Shown piece after piece: positions 25,610 through 37,400 of a DNA stretch of 64,000 bases. The notes beneath the pieces are model-generated. The model had not been told where the DNA came from and searched no databases. It worked only from the letters and a program-made list of their open reading frames with translations. This DNA is from Rostratula benghalensis (lineage: Eukaryota > Chordata > Aves > Charadriiformes > Rostratulidae). How positions within the stretch are numbered: the first letter of the stretch is position 1; each line of letters opens with the position of its first letter. The translations under genes and the position numbers were made by a program. Location of the stretch: the NCBI GenBank assembly GCA_013399305.1, contig VXAI01000021.1, forward strand, positions 4,217,874-4,281,873, written 5' to 3'.

Positions 25610-26156
25610 TGCTCAGTTTTGGTTATGAAGTTGCAGCTAACATGCACTATTTTCCCTTTGAGGCCAGAACTATAGTTTAGCTCCTCCCCTCCATTACGGT
25701 GAAGTAAATTCCAGCATGAGGTGAGGAGTGTTTTCTTAGCTCTCACTGCTCAATGCTATCAGAATTTGGCTCTCAGTAAAGGCAAAGAGAACAAGAACTT
25801 GGCACTCTTAACTCCAAGTTCCCTGGTTAGCTACTGCCTCACTCAGTCTACAGGCACCCAAGTCTGACTTTGAACTCAAAAGAGCAATAGATTTGTTAGG
25901 TTAAATCTTCTGGATGAGACTAAATTTCATCTCTGCTATAGATATAGACCAACGATACATGGATTCGCTTTCAGGTTAGGCCACTAACTTATTACATAAA
26001 CTTGAGTAAGTGTTTTGCTGGTTTGTTTTTTCTTCCATGCTCCATCTGTAAATCACAGAATGACATAATCATAGAATGGTTAGGACTGGAAGGGACCTTA
26101 AAGATCATCAAGTTCCCACCCCCCTGCCATAGGCAGGGACACCTCCCACTAGACCA
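25610..26156 (+). repeat. Inverted duplication, left limb (partner 59404-59949)
   Basis: The reverse complement of this tract recurs at 59404-59949. By direct row-by-row comparison, 25610-26016 is identical to the reverse complement of 59543-59949 over 407 bases. The next 33 bases are A/T-rich and differ by a few changes and a 1-base length difference. The remaining part, the last 107 bases of a CR1, differs at two positions. Identity stops abruptly at 25609/25610 on one side and at the ACCA of 26153-26156 on the other. Most of the tract (25610-26049) is not CR1, so independent retrotransposition cannot account for it. The minus-strand frame beginning at 25746 is duplicated with it and is not a recognised gene. 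Confidence 0.93.
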
Positions 26157-27193
26157 TGTCGCTCAAAGCCCCATCCAGCCTGGTCTTGAACAATTCCAGG
26201 GATGGAACATCCACAACTTCCCTGGGCAACCCGTTCCAGTGTCTCACCAACCTCACAATGAATAATTTCTTTCTAGTATCTAATCTCAATCTCCCCTCTT
26301 CCAATTTAAAGCTGTTACCCCTTGTCCTGTCACTACACGCCCAAACAAAGAGTCCTTCTATATCAGGTTCCCTTCAGATATTGGAAGGCTTCTGTAAGGT
26401 CTCCCCGGAGCCTTTTCTTCTCCAGGCTGAACAAGCCCAGCTCCCTCAGCTGGTCTTCATAGGAGAGGTGCTCCAGCCCTCTGATCATCTTTATGTCCCT
26501 CCACTGGACCCATTCAAACAGGTCTATGTCCTTACTGTGCTGAGGACTCCAGAGCTAGAAGCAGTACTCCAAGTGGGTCCTCACCAGAGCAGACTAGAGG
26601 GGCAGAATCACCTCCTTCGACTGCTGGCCATGCTTTTTTTGATGCAGCCCAGGATGCGGTTGGCTTTCTGGGCTGCCAGCACACATTGCTGGCTCATGTT
26701 GAGCTTCCCATCCACCAACACACCCAAGACCTTCTCCTCAGGACTGCTCTCAATCTGTTTTCTACCCAACCTGCATTTGTGTCTGGCACTGCCATGACCC
26801 AGGTGCAGGACCTCGCACTTAGCCTGGTTGAACTTCATGAGGTTGGAAAAGGCCCACTTCTTAAGCCTGTCCAGTTACCTCAGGATGGCATCTCTTCCCT
26901 CCAGCTTGTCAACCATGCCACACAACTTGGTGCCATGGTCAAACTTGTTAAGGATACATTCAGTCCCACTGTCCATGCCTCCAACAATGATGATAAACAG
27001 CACTGGTCCCAGTACTGACACCTGAGGAATACCACTCATCACTGGCTTCTGCTTGGACATTGAGCTGTTGACAGCAAGCCTTTGAGTGTGGCCATCCAGC
27101 CAAATCCGTATCCACCGAGTGGTCCATCCACCAAAATTATGCCTTTCCAATTTAGATACAAGGATGTCACATCGGACAGTGTTAAACATTAAA
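26050..27193 (-). mobile_element. CR1 LINE fragment, minus strand, 5'-truncated
   Basis: Read on the minus strand, this begins inside the reverse transcriptase just after motif A ('..CDILVSKLERHNFGGWTTRW'). It continues through motif B ('[14 protein letters not shown]'), the degraded catalytic site, the thumb region and the whole 3' UTR. The 3' end consists of three degenerate 8-base units (ATTCTATG, ATTATGTC, ATTCTGTG) followed by ATTT, finishing at 26050. At 1.14 kb it is a typical 5'-truncated CR1. Antisense frames on the plus strand (26002-26265, 26156-26797, 26686-27018) are shadows of this element. Confidence 0.93.
26608..27191 (-). pseudogene. CR1 reverse transcriptase C-terminal remnant
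   Basis: Two minus-strand frames cover this region. The first (down to 26875) reads 'ILVSKLERHNFGGWTTRWIR', then '[20 protein letters not shown]' (motif B), then 'NKFDHGTKLCGMVDKLEGRD', where FADD has become FDHG and both catalytic aspartates have moved or been lost. A stop near 26876 is followed by the second frame: '[18 protein letters not shown]', '[17 protein letters not shown]' and '[16 protein letters not shown]', the usual CR1 thumb region. It cannot make an active polymerase. Confidence 0.88.
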
Positions 27194-30100
27194 AACAAAG
27201 TTATAAACAGAAAGATTTCCAAGGAATAACATGTTCATCTAGCATGATGAAAAAAAAAAAAAAAGTAATGAAGAAGCGGCCAATACAGTCCAAAGGATTT
27301 ATTTAAATAATGGAATGGTGCAGCAGTCTACCCTGAACGTGCTGTCTCAAAGCATCTGCTTTGCTGCTATAACAGCCTGTCCCAGGGTAAATGCCATTCA
27401 TGTGTTTTGATCAACATTAGATAAGAGAGATTCTTCATTCCCTGCATCCGTGTTTCTGAACCCTAATTGGAGCTATTCTGGATTCTGCTGGTATGGAAGT
27501 TGAAGATATAGTTGGACTTTTCCCCGCCTTCAGAGTCCATTCCAATGTAGCACTTACACCATCCTGTCTAGTAAGGCAGACTTTTCTGGCCTATATTTAA
27601 GCAATAAGACATGACAGGTAGTGCATTTTCAGACTATTATTATATGCCTTTGGTGGTGCAATAAGGCAAGACGCTGAAGACTTTCCTTTAAGTGTCTTTT
27701 TGCTATTATGAAATGGAATTTATAAATCAAAAAAGAGAGAGTCAGACGCCTACACTTAAAAAGCATTATTGACAGGGCCATGACATCATTGACAGCCAGT
27801 CAGGAAGCTCTTGCTGTGTTCAGACTTTTAAAGTTATGACACAATCACAATAAAAGAATTTTATCTTCAAACTTTGTATCAATATTGTAGTGACAATCTG
27901 CAGTGGTCTCTCCCTAATTAATTTTCAAATATCAATGAATCTGAATACAACTAAAGCAAGTCTTCTATTATTCTTAATAGTGTGACATGATCAGAGGGTT
28001 TGGTTTTTTTTAATTAGGAGCAATCTCTGCACTCAAAGCTTGGTTCTGAATCAACAAGTTAGCTACTACTAAATACAGGATAACAGAAAAAGGCATTTAC
28101 TAGAGTTTCTGTTGAGATTATTCTTAGAACGTGAACTTACTTTTAGACTTTCTAGAAAATTACTTCTAAAAAACCCAAAGCAGACTCTTAGAATGATGAA
28201 TAAAAGAGCAGGTAACTGTGTTCATATGCAGGGAATTTATTTACCCATTATTTACTTTATCACAAAATTTCAGTTGAATTTTGTTTTGTTTACCTGTTCA
28301 GCTATATATGTTAAGCTACTGGTTACAGTTGTGCTGTTTTCGAGATACTGTAAGTTAAATGTAAACTATGGCTATTTTAATTACCTTAATTCATTAGCAG
28401 CAATATAGCAAAAACATTAAATTCTGAATATAAGCAAATTCATTAATCAAGTGAGGCTATTCCGTTCAGAAACGAGAACTTGGAATATAATAATGCTATC
28501 TGCTTCCTCAGGTCTGTGCCCAGATGACCTTCTAATCTAAATTTACCCTAAAAACAGGGGGCCTGGTGGAGTTGCTTGTTTCTGTTTTGTTTCCTTTGGG
28601 TTTGTTTTTTTTTTGTTGTTGTTATTTGCAATATGAAATCAGACAGAAGTTAGAACACGAAATTGCTTCCAACTGTGTTTTCCAGTTAACATATACCCCC
28701 TTGCATATCTCCCCTCACTCCCCAATCTTTTATTATAAAAGGTCAAACAAAACTTCTCCCTTTGGTTTGTGACATATAATTTTTCCATTGGGATAACCTA
28801 AAATTAGGCTTTTAGATTGCAACCTCACCCAACCAAAATAAACTATGTTACAACAAACCAGCATTTCCATCAGGGTTCTACAGCCTTTACACAGGACTTG
28901 GCCCACTGCAGTTAGGTCATGGAGAATGCTGGCCACAAACATTCTAGAAGTTCAGCATCCATGGACACCAGGTTCCTTGTGGGAGAAAAATGCTGTTTTC
29001 CTACAGCTGGTAACACTGTTTTTCACTTCTGATACTTTTTCTGAAACCTGCACATGGGACGGACATTTAATATATCCTGTCACCAAATGTAGTTTAGATG
29101 GTTTTACAAACAGAGATTAATTTCCTATAATGTATGAATAAGGAGTGCTCTTCTAAACATACTACAACATTGCAGTTGTGAGAATGTAGAACAACTGGTG
29201 ACCTTTGATCTCTACGCATACTTTTCTTGATGAATGTTGCACTACAAAGAAATTCAGCTTGTTTTCAGCTTCCAGTAAAGCATGATTGGAAAAGAAGAAA
29301 GCTGAAATTCTAGAAACATCTTTCAAAATATAATTATTGATGTATCTGTAGGCCAGAATTCTTAGTAATTTTCAGCTGTCAGAGAACTGAAAGGAATGGT
29401 CTCTCAATCCCTCATAAGTGAGTTCCCAAAGTTCTTTGAAATTTTAGGGGGTTTGTTTGGTTTTAAAAAACAAGGAAACTTCTTTAAAAAGAAGTGGGAA
29501 AAAAGGGTATTTGGATTTCTATGTTGATCTAAGATACTTGTAAAATTTTTTATTAATCGTCCAATTTTACTAATTGTCACTAAATTAACAAATAACAACC
29601 AAACAAAAACCTAAGCAAGTTGAACCAGGGCTCTGGTAACTACCTGAAGTATATTTAAACATTTTAAGTGCTCCAACAGATTTCTATTACACTGTTTTAT
29701 CCAAAGTAGAATTGGCTTCTACAGACCTTCCAAAATAGTTATACCACAACTGAAGTTATGCCTTATTCTTTCTACAACTAATCCCTCTAGATCTTCCTGT
29801 AGTAACTGTTCATTGAACTGAAACTTACACAAGTTGAATCTAAGGTGATCTGGCTTGAAATGAATGGATACGGGACAAAATATTGGTCTACAAATATTTT
29901 AAGGGAAGAAGTAGTAGATATTGTGAGAAATAGTGTGAGGTGAATAAGCAACATGAAATAACTAGTAAATAAGGTTAATACATGAGCAAGAAAAACATTA
30001 AGTGGAACAGCAAGGAATGTTTTCTGGGCTTTCCGTTTATTCCCCTAACCTAATTGGGTCCCTCCTAATTGTGTTTCCTAAACAAGAGGGACCTGCATAA

Positions 30101-33100
30101 TTATCTCCTTGAAGAGACTTACCACAATCCAGTAGAAATGATCTCATGCCATAGGAAATTCCTCAGGGTTCAAAAGGATTACATCCCTAATATTTTACTT
30201 TCCACCCACCTTTGATCAGATCCAACTTATCAGATGCTCCAAAGTGTAACTAACCAGTCTACACTTTGCAAAACAAAGGAAAACAGTCAACTGGCATTAT
30301 AAAATGTTCTCATTACCTCACCATTTTGCACAGAATAGCATGTTTCAGATTTAGTCTAAACTACCCAACACTGAGCCTTGGCATTTTGGGCCCAGACACA
30401 TTATGCACAGTGTTGAGCATCATGAGACTACAAACATCCGTCACTAGTCTTATGTGTAGGAAGTTGATGGATCAGAGTCTGACTCTTGGTTACTTCTTTA
30501 CAGACATGATTTTAATATATTTTCAAAACAAATTTTCTTCAGCATGAATAGCGATTTAAAAACATTACCATAACACATATTATGCATGCAAAATAAGAGT
30601 CTTAATAGTTTGCAGTACAACACCTACGCTTCTTCAGAATTCTGCAACAAATGGGTTTTAATCTCTTTTAAATGTTCCATTAATGGCTGAGGCATTTTTT
30701 TAGCTGAACTTTATTCCTTAACAGAATGTATTACCTTCAGATGGACAATGTGATGAAAAATCTATTTTTTAGGCTTCTTACTTGGATGGGAATCAGTGTG
30801 TTCCTATATGAGAGCACTGAGTAATCGTGCAAAATAGGACCACCCAACATCTGTCTACATTCACTTGGAAGTCAGTTTTATATTCCTCTGCTATAGGACT
30901 TGCAGGAAATTTATACTGAATACATGGGTGGGGTGGGATAGAATCCTTCCTCTTTGCTTAATCACATTCAGGGAAGAGTGATGATCCATTTTGTCTGGTT
31001 CTCTCCATTACTCTTTCTAAAATTAACTCACATCTGACATTATAACATATGTTAAATATTATGTAAGTGGTCTGTTCTATATTTGGTTTATTCAGTCATA
31101 AATCCTGGCATGCACATACACAAAAAAAAAAAGTAGCGCTATGAGAAAAAAAAAAAAGAAACCAAAACCACAACCCCACACCAAAAAATCCCCACAACCT
31201 TTTCCAGACAAAATGAAATTGACAGAAGTTGGATTATTCCTTTTTCCTCCCAAGTTCATAAAGGAGATGAAATAATCCATTGACATTATGAAATCTCACA
31301 ACATTTTACCCACTAGGGAAAATATTTTGCAGGTCAATGTGCTCTTTTATTTTGTAGAAATGAATTTTCATAGTCCAAGAGAGCTTAAGAGCTACAATTA
31401 TTTATGCAGAAATGGGCTTAAGTCTGGCAAGATCAAGGTGTGTCTGTAAGCATGTCAAAACCAATACATAATGGCCAATACAATGATTTTGGAGCTCCAT
31501 CCCTGCTTTTCTTACTGTTCTTATTCTTTACTGTTTTTCCAGGGCTCTCAAGGTTGTTGGTTGGTAGTAAATTTTGGTTTTCTGAACCAGTCTTCCAGTT
31601 TTCCGAGCATATTTGCCACAACTGTATTTCCCCAAAAGTCCTGCACTTAGTACAAAATTTCCAACACTGTCTTATACCAGTATTATCTGTCTCATTTGAT
31701 TTGTCTTGGCTGAAATAAAATACAGATGCACTGAATTATATCTAGCACACCATTTTCATTTCAAGGCCACTGACCTTTCTTTATATCCATTGTTTTGAAC
31801 TGTTTAAGAACTGAAGGATTTCATATCACAAACGCTTGCAGTGCTGTAGTAAACATAGAGTCCAACAGCTACACAAATACTTTGGCAGTAAGAGGCAGTG
31901 TAAAAGTATATCTTCTCCTTAAATCCCATTTTCTGAAACTAGCTTGATAGTGCCAGCCACATGTCAAGTTCGGTTCTGAAAGAACTTTCTTACAGGTGTG
32001 GCAAAAAATAAGAAAGGGACAGTTAAACATGAGACAGTAACAACAGAAAGGTTAATATTGTCAAAGAAACTGAAATCAGTTGACAGCAAGGTGCCTAAAT
32101 ATCTTCAGTAGAGGTGTTAGATTGACGAGTCCCTTTATTTCGGGAGCTGGTGGAGGCAAGAACAACTCAGAAAGTGGGATTCTGTCTTACAAGGGGGGTT
32201 TACCCACGTAGCTCTGAACCACGTGCCAATTACACAGAAACACTAGCAATCCAGTTCTGGAAATCATCCCTGGCAGCTCGAAAGGCCTTGTTTTCTCAGG
32301 AAGGTGTACCTGGCATTTCCTTGTAATGGCCCTGGAAAGCAGCATGTGTATTTCTTTGATATTAATGTCAATACCTACGGTCAGTAGACTTAGGCACTTT
32401 TCCAGTGGTTTCTGATGGTATAGAGGACTGATAGAATTGCTCCTGTCTCAGGAAAATGTCATCAGGACATTATGGCAACAACGGCAGAATAAAAAGTTTT
32501 GTCATTGAAATATTAGCACATTTGTAAACAAGTCATAAACCATCAGGAAGAATAGCTCTATTCTGGTTAATTTCTCCTATCAAAGGCCCCAAAATGAAAT
32601 ATTTTTTTAAAATCTGAAAAAAAACTACAGGTAAACAAGATTTTTAATGTATCAATAGTTATCCAAAATCTACATTTACATCTCCCTTATATAAAATTAT
32701 TTCACAGACGTAATTATCTCCTAATTATATGTTTATTTCTGAATAGAAATAAATCCAAGCCACATATAATTACTTCTCTCCTTGGTCATTGGTGCTGAAG
32801 AAACCCAGCTTTATAGCATTTAAAGCCACAAGATTTTTATATGCCAAGGTTCACACTGAGATATACCAAAGCACAGTTGCAAAAGAGCATCAAAAGACGT
32901 ACTTTGACCCACAGAAACAAAGCAGGACATTGTGAGAGACTGACTATTATGAGAAGAGGCTTACATTCAGCTGCAACTGAGTGGCTGGAATGGATGGTTC
33001 ATATCCTGAAATGATTCTATCATGTTGAAACACTGTAAAAATATTGGACAGCATTGTCATCATCGTTTGGAGTGAGAAATATTTTGCATTTTTGTTACTA

Positions 33101-34433
33101 CAGTGAGACATACGATGGTCTAACATGATGGTTCAGAGCACTGGAGATCAGACTTAGTCAGCTCAGGCTGAAGGAATGAGAAGTAACCTGTAATAGCCTG
33201 CTTTATCTTCCACGACAGGGAGCAGGGCCTTCTACAAATGTTATTCTCCTACTACCATATGAGACACTTCAAATACAGCATATGTAGACTTCCCAGTTCT
33301 GATGTAGCTGGTTTTTATGAATTGTCATTTCCTATGCTATTATGTAAGAACAAAAGCTACTCTACAGTAGCTTGGTTTGTGTTTTCTTGTTACCCCACAA
33401 ACAGCCAGAGCCACTTGTGCAGAATGCTCACAATTATTATTATTAATTGATATATAACAGTAATCTAGGCTATGCCACTGCCTAACGGGCTGAGCCAGAG
33501 AGAAGTGAATTAATTGACAAGGGAGGGAGAACAGAGATTAAAGAGATAATACTGGAAAAATAACATTGAAGAGCAATAGTCTGGAAGAAAAGACAAGTAG
33601 GTACCTAAAGAAAGGAAATCAAGAGTTCTGGTTTGAGTTAAAAGTAATTTTGATATTATTTGATAAAAGTATTGATATTGATATTTGATATTGATAAAAG
33701 TAATTTTGATATTATTAAGAAACCTGTTACAGCATCTTATCAACACATATCTTAATACCAATGAGACTACTGATTTTGGTTATACATATAGAAATACCTT
33801 TCTGTTCTAGCAACCCAGTGCTTTGTGGAAAAAAACAAAAAACCAACAACAACAACAAAAAAAAAAACCCTCACAAGCTTGTAACTTAAAATGCCACAGT
33901 ATTTCTTTTAAAGCTCCTCAACATATATTTAATGCACAATACACATTCATAGGAGGCATGAAAAAGCATATTTGCATTATGAAACAAATGAAAGAACAGA
34001 GTTAAGACTGAGTGGGTAGCATAAGAAGGGCTGACTAGGTCCCTAAATAGGCCACCATCCAGGCACTTCAATATTTACATTTTTTTTCAAAGGTGTAGAA
34101 TGTTTGTAAAGAAAGTGTAATTTTTATTGAAGGACAAGGATGTAATTGAGAGCAGGAGAAAGAACAGAAGCAGCCCTTGTACAGATGCCACCTGAAACAG
34201 ATTTTCAGTCTTGCTACTCCAAATCAACTGGCAATTAACAGACATGGATAACACACTAACACAGAGGATACTGTAAAAAACTGCAGTCACAGGTGTCATT
34301 CCAAAACATACAGAAGGACCTTACTTGCTTTGAGAGCAAGTTAACTGTGTTGAGAAGTAAAATTCACAGTTTGCCAGAAATTTAACTCAAACCAAGAAAA
34401 TCTCATTAGCCCAAGCAACAGAAAAGCAAAATT
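27194..34433. other. Unique AT-rich sequence, no gene
   Basis: No transposon and no gene were recognised. Simple features are A runs at about 27250-27264 and 31121-31155, T-rich sequence near 28598-28625, and a duplicated AT-rich block at 33640-33716. Somewhat GC-richer unique sequence lies at 32100-32480 and contains an E-box CACGTG at 32220-32225; its role is unknown. Confidence 0.45.
33640..33716. repeat. AT-rich local duplication with GATATT repeats
   Basis: A 21-base block (AAAAGTAATTTTGATATTATT) occurs at 33640-33660 and again at about 33696-33716. Between them lie copies of TTGATATTGATAT-like sequence. This looks like slippage-generated expansion in low-complexity sequence. Confidence 0.8.
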
Positions 34434-34454
34434 AAAAAAAAAAAAAAAAAAAAA
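34434..34454. repeat. Poly(A) tract, 21 bases
   Basis: An uninterrupted run of A with no recognised retrocopy upstream. Confidence 0.93.
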
Positions 34455-37400
34455 GGCAAAATAATGGTTTAATCTATTCCAGGGTTTTAGCTAAAATATC
34501 CTCCTTCTGACTTCAGTTTTATCTTTCATTTATCAGCTATCCACTTTAAGACAGCGTGCCTTGAAACTCTGTATTTCTCTAAGGCTTTCTGTACACACAA
34601 AACTTGTATTGCCTAATGATTCTGATGTAATAAAATGGTGTAAACCCCCTCTTCCTCAACATATAGACACAATTCTGTACACACGTGTACATATCAGTCT
34701 AGTTTCATGCCACATGAGAATAAAACCCCATATGTCAGTGGTGTAACTACATTCACAGGTATGAATTACTTTAATTAGTATCACTACAAAAAACCCCAAA
34801 CAATCCTACTGTAACCCTAATGAATTATACTAGAAGGCAATATATACAGACCACCTTAGGCCACATGATGTTATGTATATGTATATCTTAAGCCAACAAA
34901 ATTTCATTTTCTGGAAAAATGTTAGTTAAAAATAAGGAAAGAATTAATTCTGCTGAACAATAACAAAGAACAATAATGCCATTATAACTGATCTGTTTAC
35001 GGAAAAATTCTAAAATAAAATAATTTCATGATTTCATAATAAAAAGTCAAAACACAGTTCTAGAGAGGCCAATGATTACAATGGTTCTAAAATAATTAAG
35101 AAGAGGTACATTTCATAAACAAAGAAAAATGCAACATTATGCAATATTATCAATACTCTACCTGGATACCACATGCCTCAAAAGTGTAATGTGCTGGACA
35201 GATGGAATTTTGACTGACAACAGCTCAACACTGTCTTCAGTTGAAGTCCGGCAGTCCAGGAAAATACGCAAGCTACATTTTTACATTTCTCATTATAACT
35301 TCTATGCAATTATGATGTCCTTGGCAGATTTCACTTACATATGATTCTTGGAGTATTGGATTCCTATAGTACAGTACAGCAAACAAATCTTTTCATGTTT
35401 GATCTCCCGGTAGAGGTTTGCTGAAAGCAGGATCAAAGATTACTCAACATTTTTCCTTTCCCATTTTCCCTGATGACAATTCCACACTAACATATTTTTC
35501 CTTGTTGGGCACCAAATTAATCTGTGCTAGTCAACACTTGATCTGAATTTGTGTAGCTAATTAGCAAAATGTCTGCAGGTGTATAACAAACAAAGCAACA
35601 TATTCTAATTTTCCAAGAGCACTAAAATTCAGGTAAACTCAGGAGAAATCAAGCTCTCAGAGGCAAAGGGACACAGTACAAATTCTGCCTTCTGAATCTC
35701 ACTATTTTGTGTTCACATTATTAAAATAGGCTTCATAAAACATGACTGTAGTTTGCACTGGTTGTATACTGCTTTTCTCTACCCAGAATGCAAAACATAA
35801 AGGTTATATGAAGACAGTGGTAGGACGCCACTTCATAGTTATATAGTCTGTGTTGATTTTTGCACACTTGTGCATTTGCAATTAAAAAGCAGAAAACTGG
35901 ATTTATTGTTTCGGTAGCTAAGATATAATATTGAAAATTGATTTGGTTCTGGTTAGCTTGCAATAAAATCTGGTTGTTCTGAATGTCTCAGGTGAGAAAC
36001 CAGCTTTTATAAATATTATACAGGAAAAAAATAAGCACTATAAACAGACTCAGGAAAACTGTACTGTGGATGAACTACTGATACATTTTTAAAATGAGAT
36101 CACAAGAAAAGCTAAGTAAGTTCTATTGTCTCTTTCAACTGTAATACTTTCAGATCTCTGGTAAGCTATAAAATCATGACATTTTGTAGCTTGCTTCCAG
36201 CATTTTTGATGTGTTTCAATGAATAGTAGAGCCCTGTATAACAGTAATATATCTTGTTCAGATCTATAATATTTCTACAAACAGAGGAATATTAAAAAGA
36301 AAGAGGGAGGGGGGAAAAAAGGATATGTGAATAAAAATGTGAATTACATGAAATAATAAATCAAAGCATATAGATTTCTGGTGGTCCATATGTTTCACAT
36401 ATTATCAAACCATCATCATAAACAATTCTTGCTAAAGAATACAATTCACATTCTTCCTAAACCATCCTATCTCATTTGTTTACAGTCTCCTTCTCAAAAG
36501 CTTCATTAAATTGAAGACAGCGTGAGCAAGTTGAAACAATACATAAAGAAAAAAAGGTCTCTATTAAATAATGTCAACATCAAAGGCAACAATAAGTAAT
36601 TCCTGCAAAGGTAAGGCTGTGAAAGTATCTTTTGAGCTGCTTAAAAACTGGCAATTATGAATTTCATTTTGACATGAATGAGAAGGAGGAATGTTCTGTA
36701 CATGCTTTAATCTTCTAACATATATTTTATAATGAAAAAAAATTCAAAACACCTGAAGATATTTTTGGTGAATATTTAACTAAGACTGTACTAGCACAAA
36801 CAAGTTTACATCATTGAAAGTATTTTACCTAAAGTGTTTGTTTTATCCCTTAGTTTTTATAGAGGCCTACTATTTTGTTAACAGCCAATGGTCTAGTATT
36901 CATCCAGAGAACAGATGGCAGTTGGGAAGAGGCTACCACTGCATGAAAATAATATAGCATGCGGCCTTCTCCAGGGCTAAGTTTGAGGTGCTGTTACAGA
37001 AGATAGTGTTGGGGAAGAGAAGTATCAATGGTCTGCCAATGGCAGACCTCTTTCCAAAGAGTTCCAGTAATTAAGACAGATGGAATGAGATAAAGATTGG
37101 GAAGTCTTCACTGAAGACTTTGACTTTAATCAAGGAGGGTAGCACTTGGTTTACTTGGCCACTTATGAACAGTGAAACCACTACTCCAGAAAGCAGTAGC
37201 CTTATTCAAAAGTGCAGATTAATCACAGTGGGCAAGGGCAATTGGTCTGTTCATGTCAAAAGGGAAAACACTTGTGTACAGGCTTTCCCTGTCACTCTAA
37301 GGCCCACTCCTCAATAGAGTTCAATAACATAGTCATGAGATTTCAGCTATAATAGTTTATACTTCACGATTCACTCTACTGAAGTGGATCTATCCCATGT

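Noticed and set aside
26156..26797. 213-codon plus-strand frame, the longest of all
   Set aside because: It is the antisense of the CR1 3' UTR and reverse-transcriptase end. Similar antisense frames appear over the other CR1 copies (22523-22792, 59018-59272).
37030..37048. Perfect 8-bp stem with AAT loop
   Set aside because: Too short for a microRNA precursor and without a T run for a terminator; inverted repeats of this size are frequent by chance.
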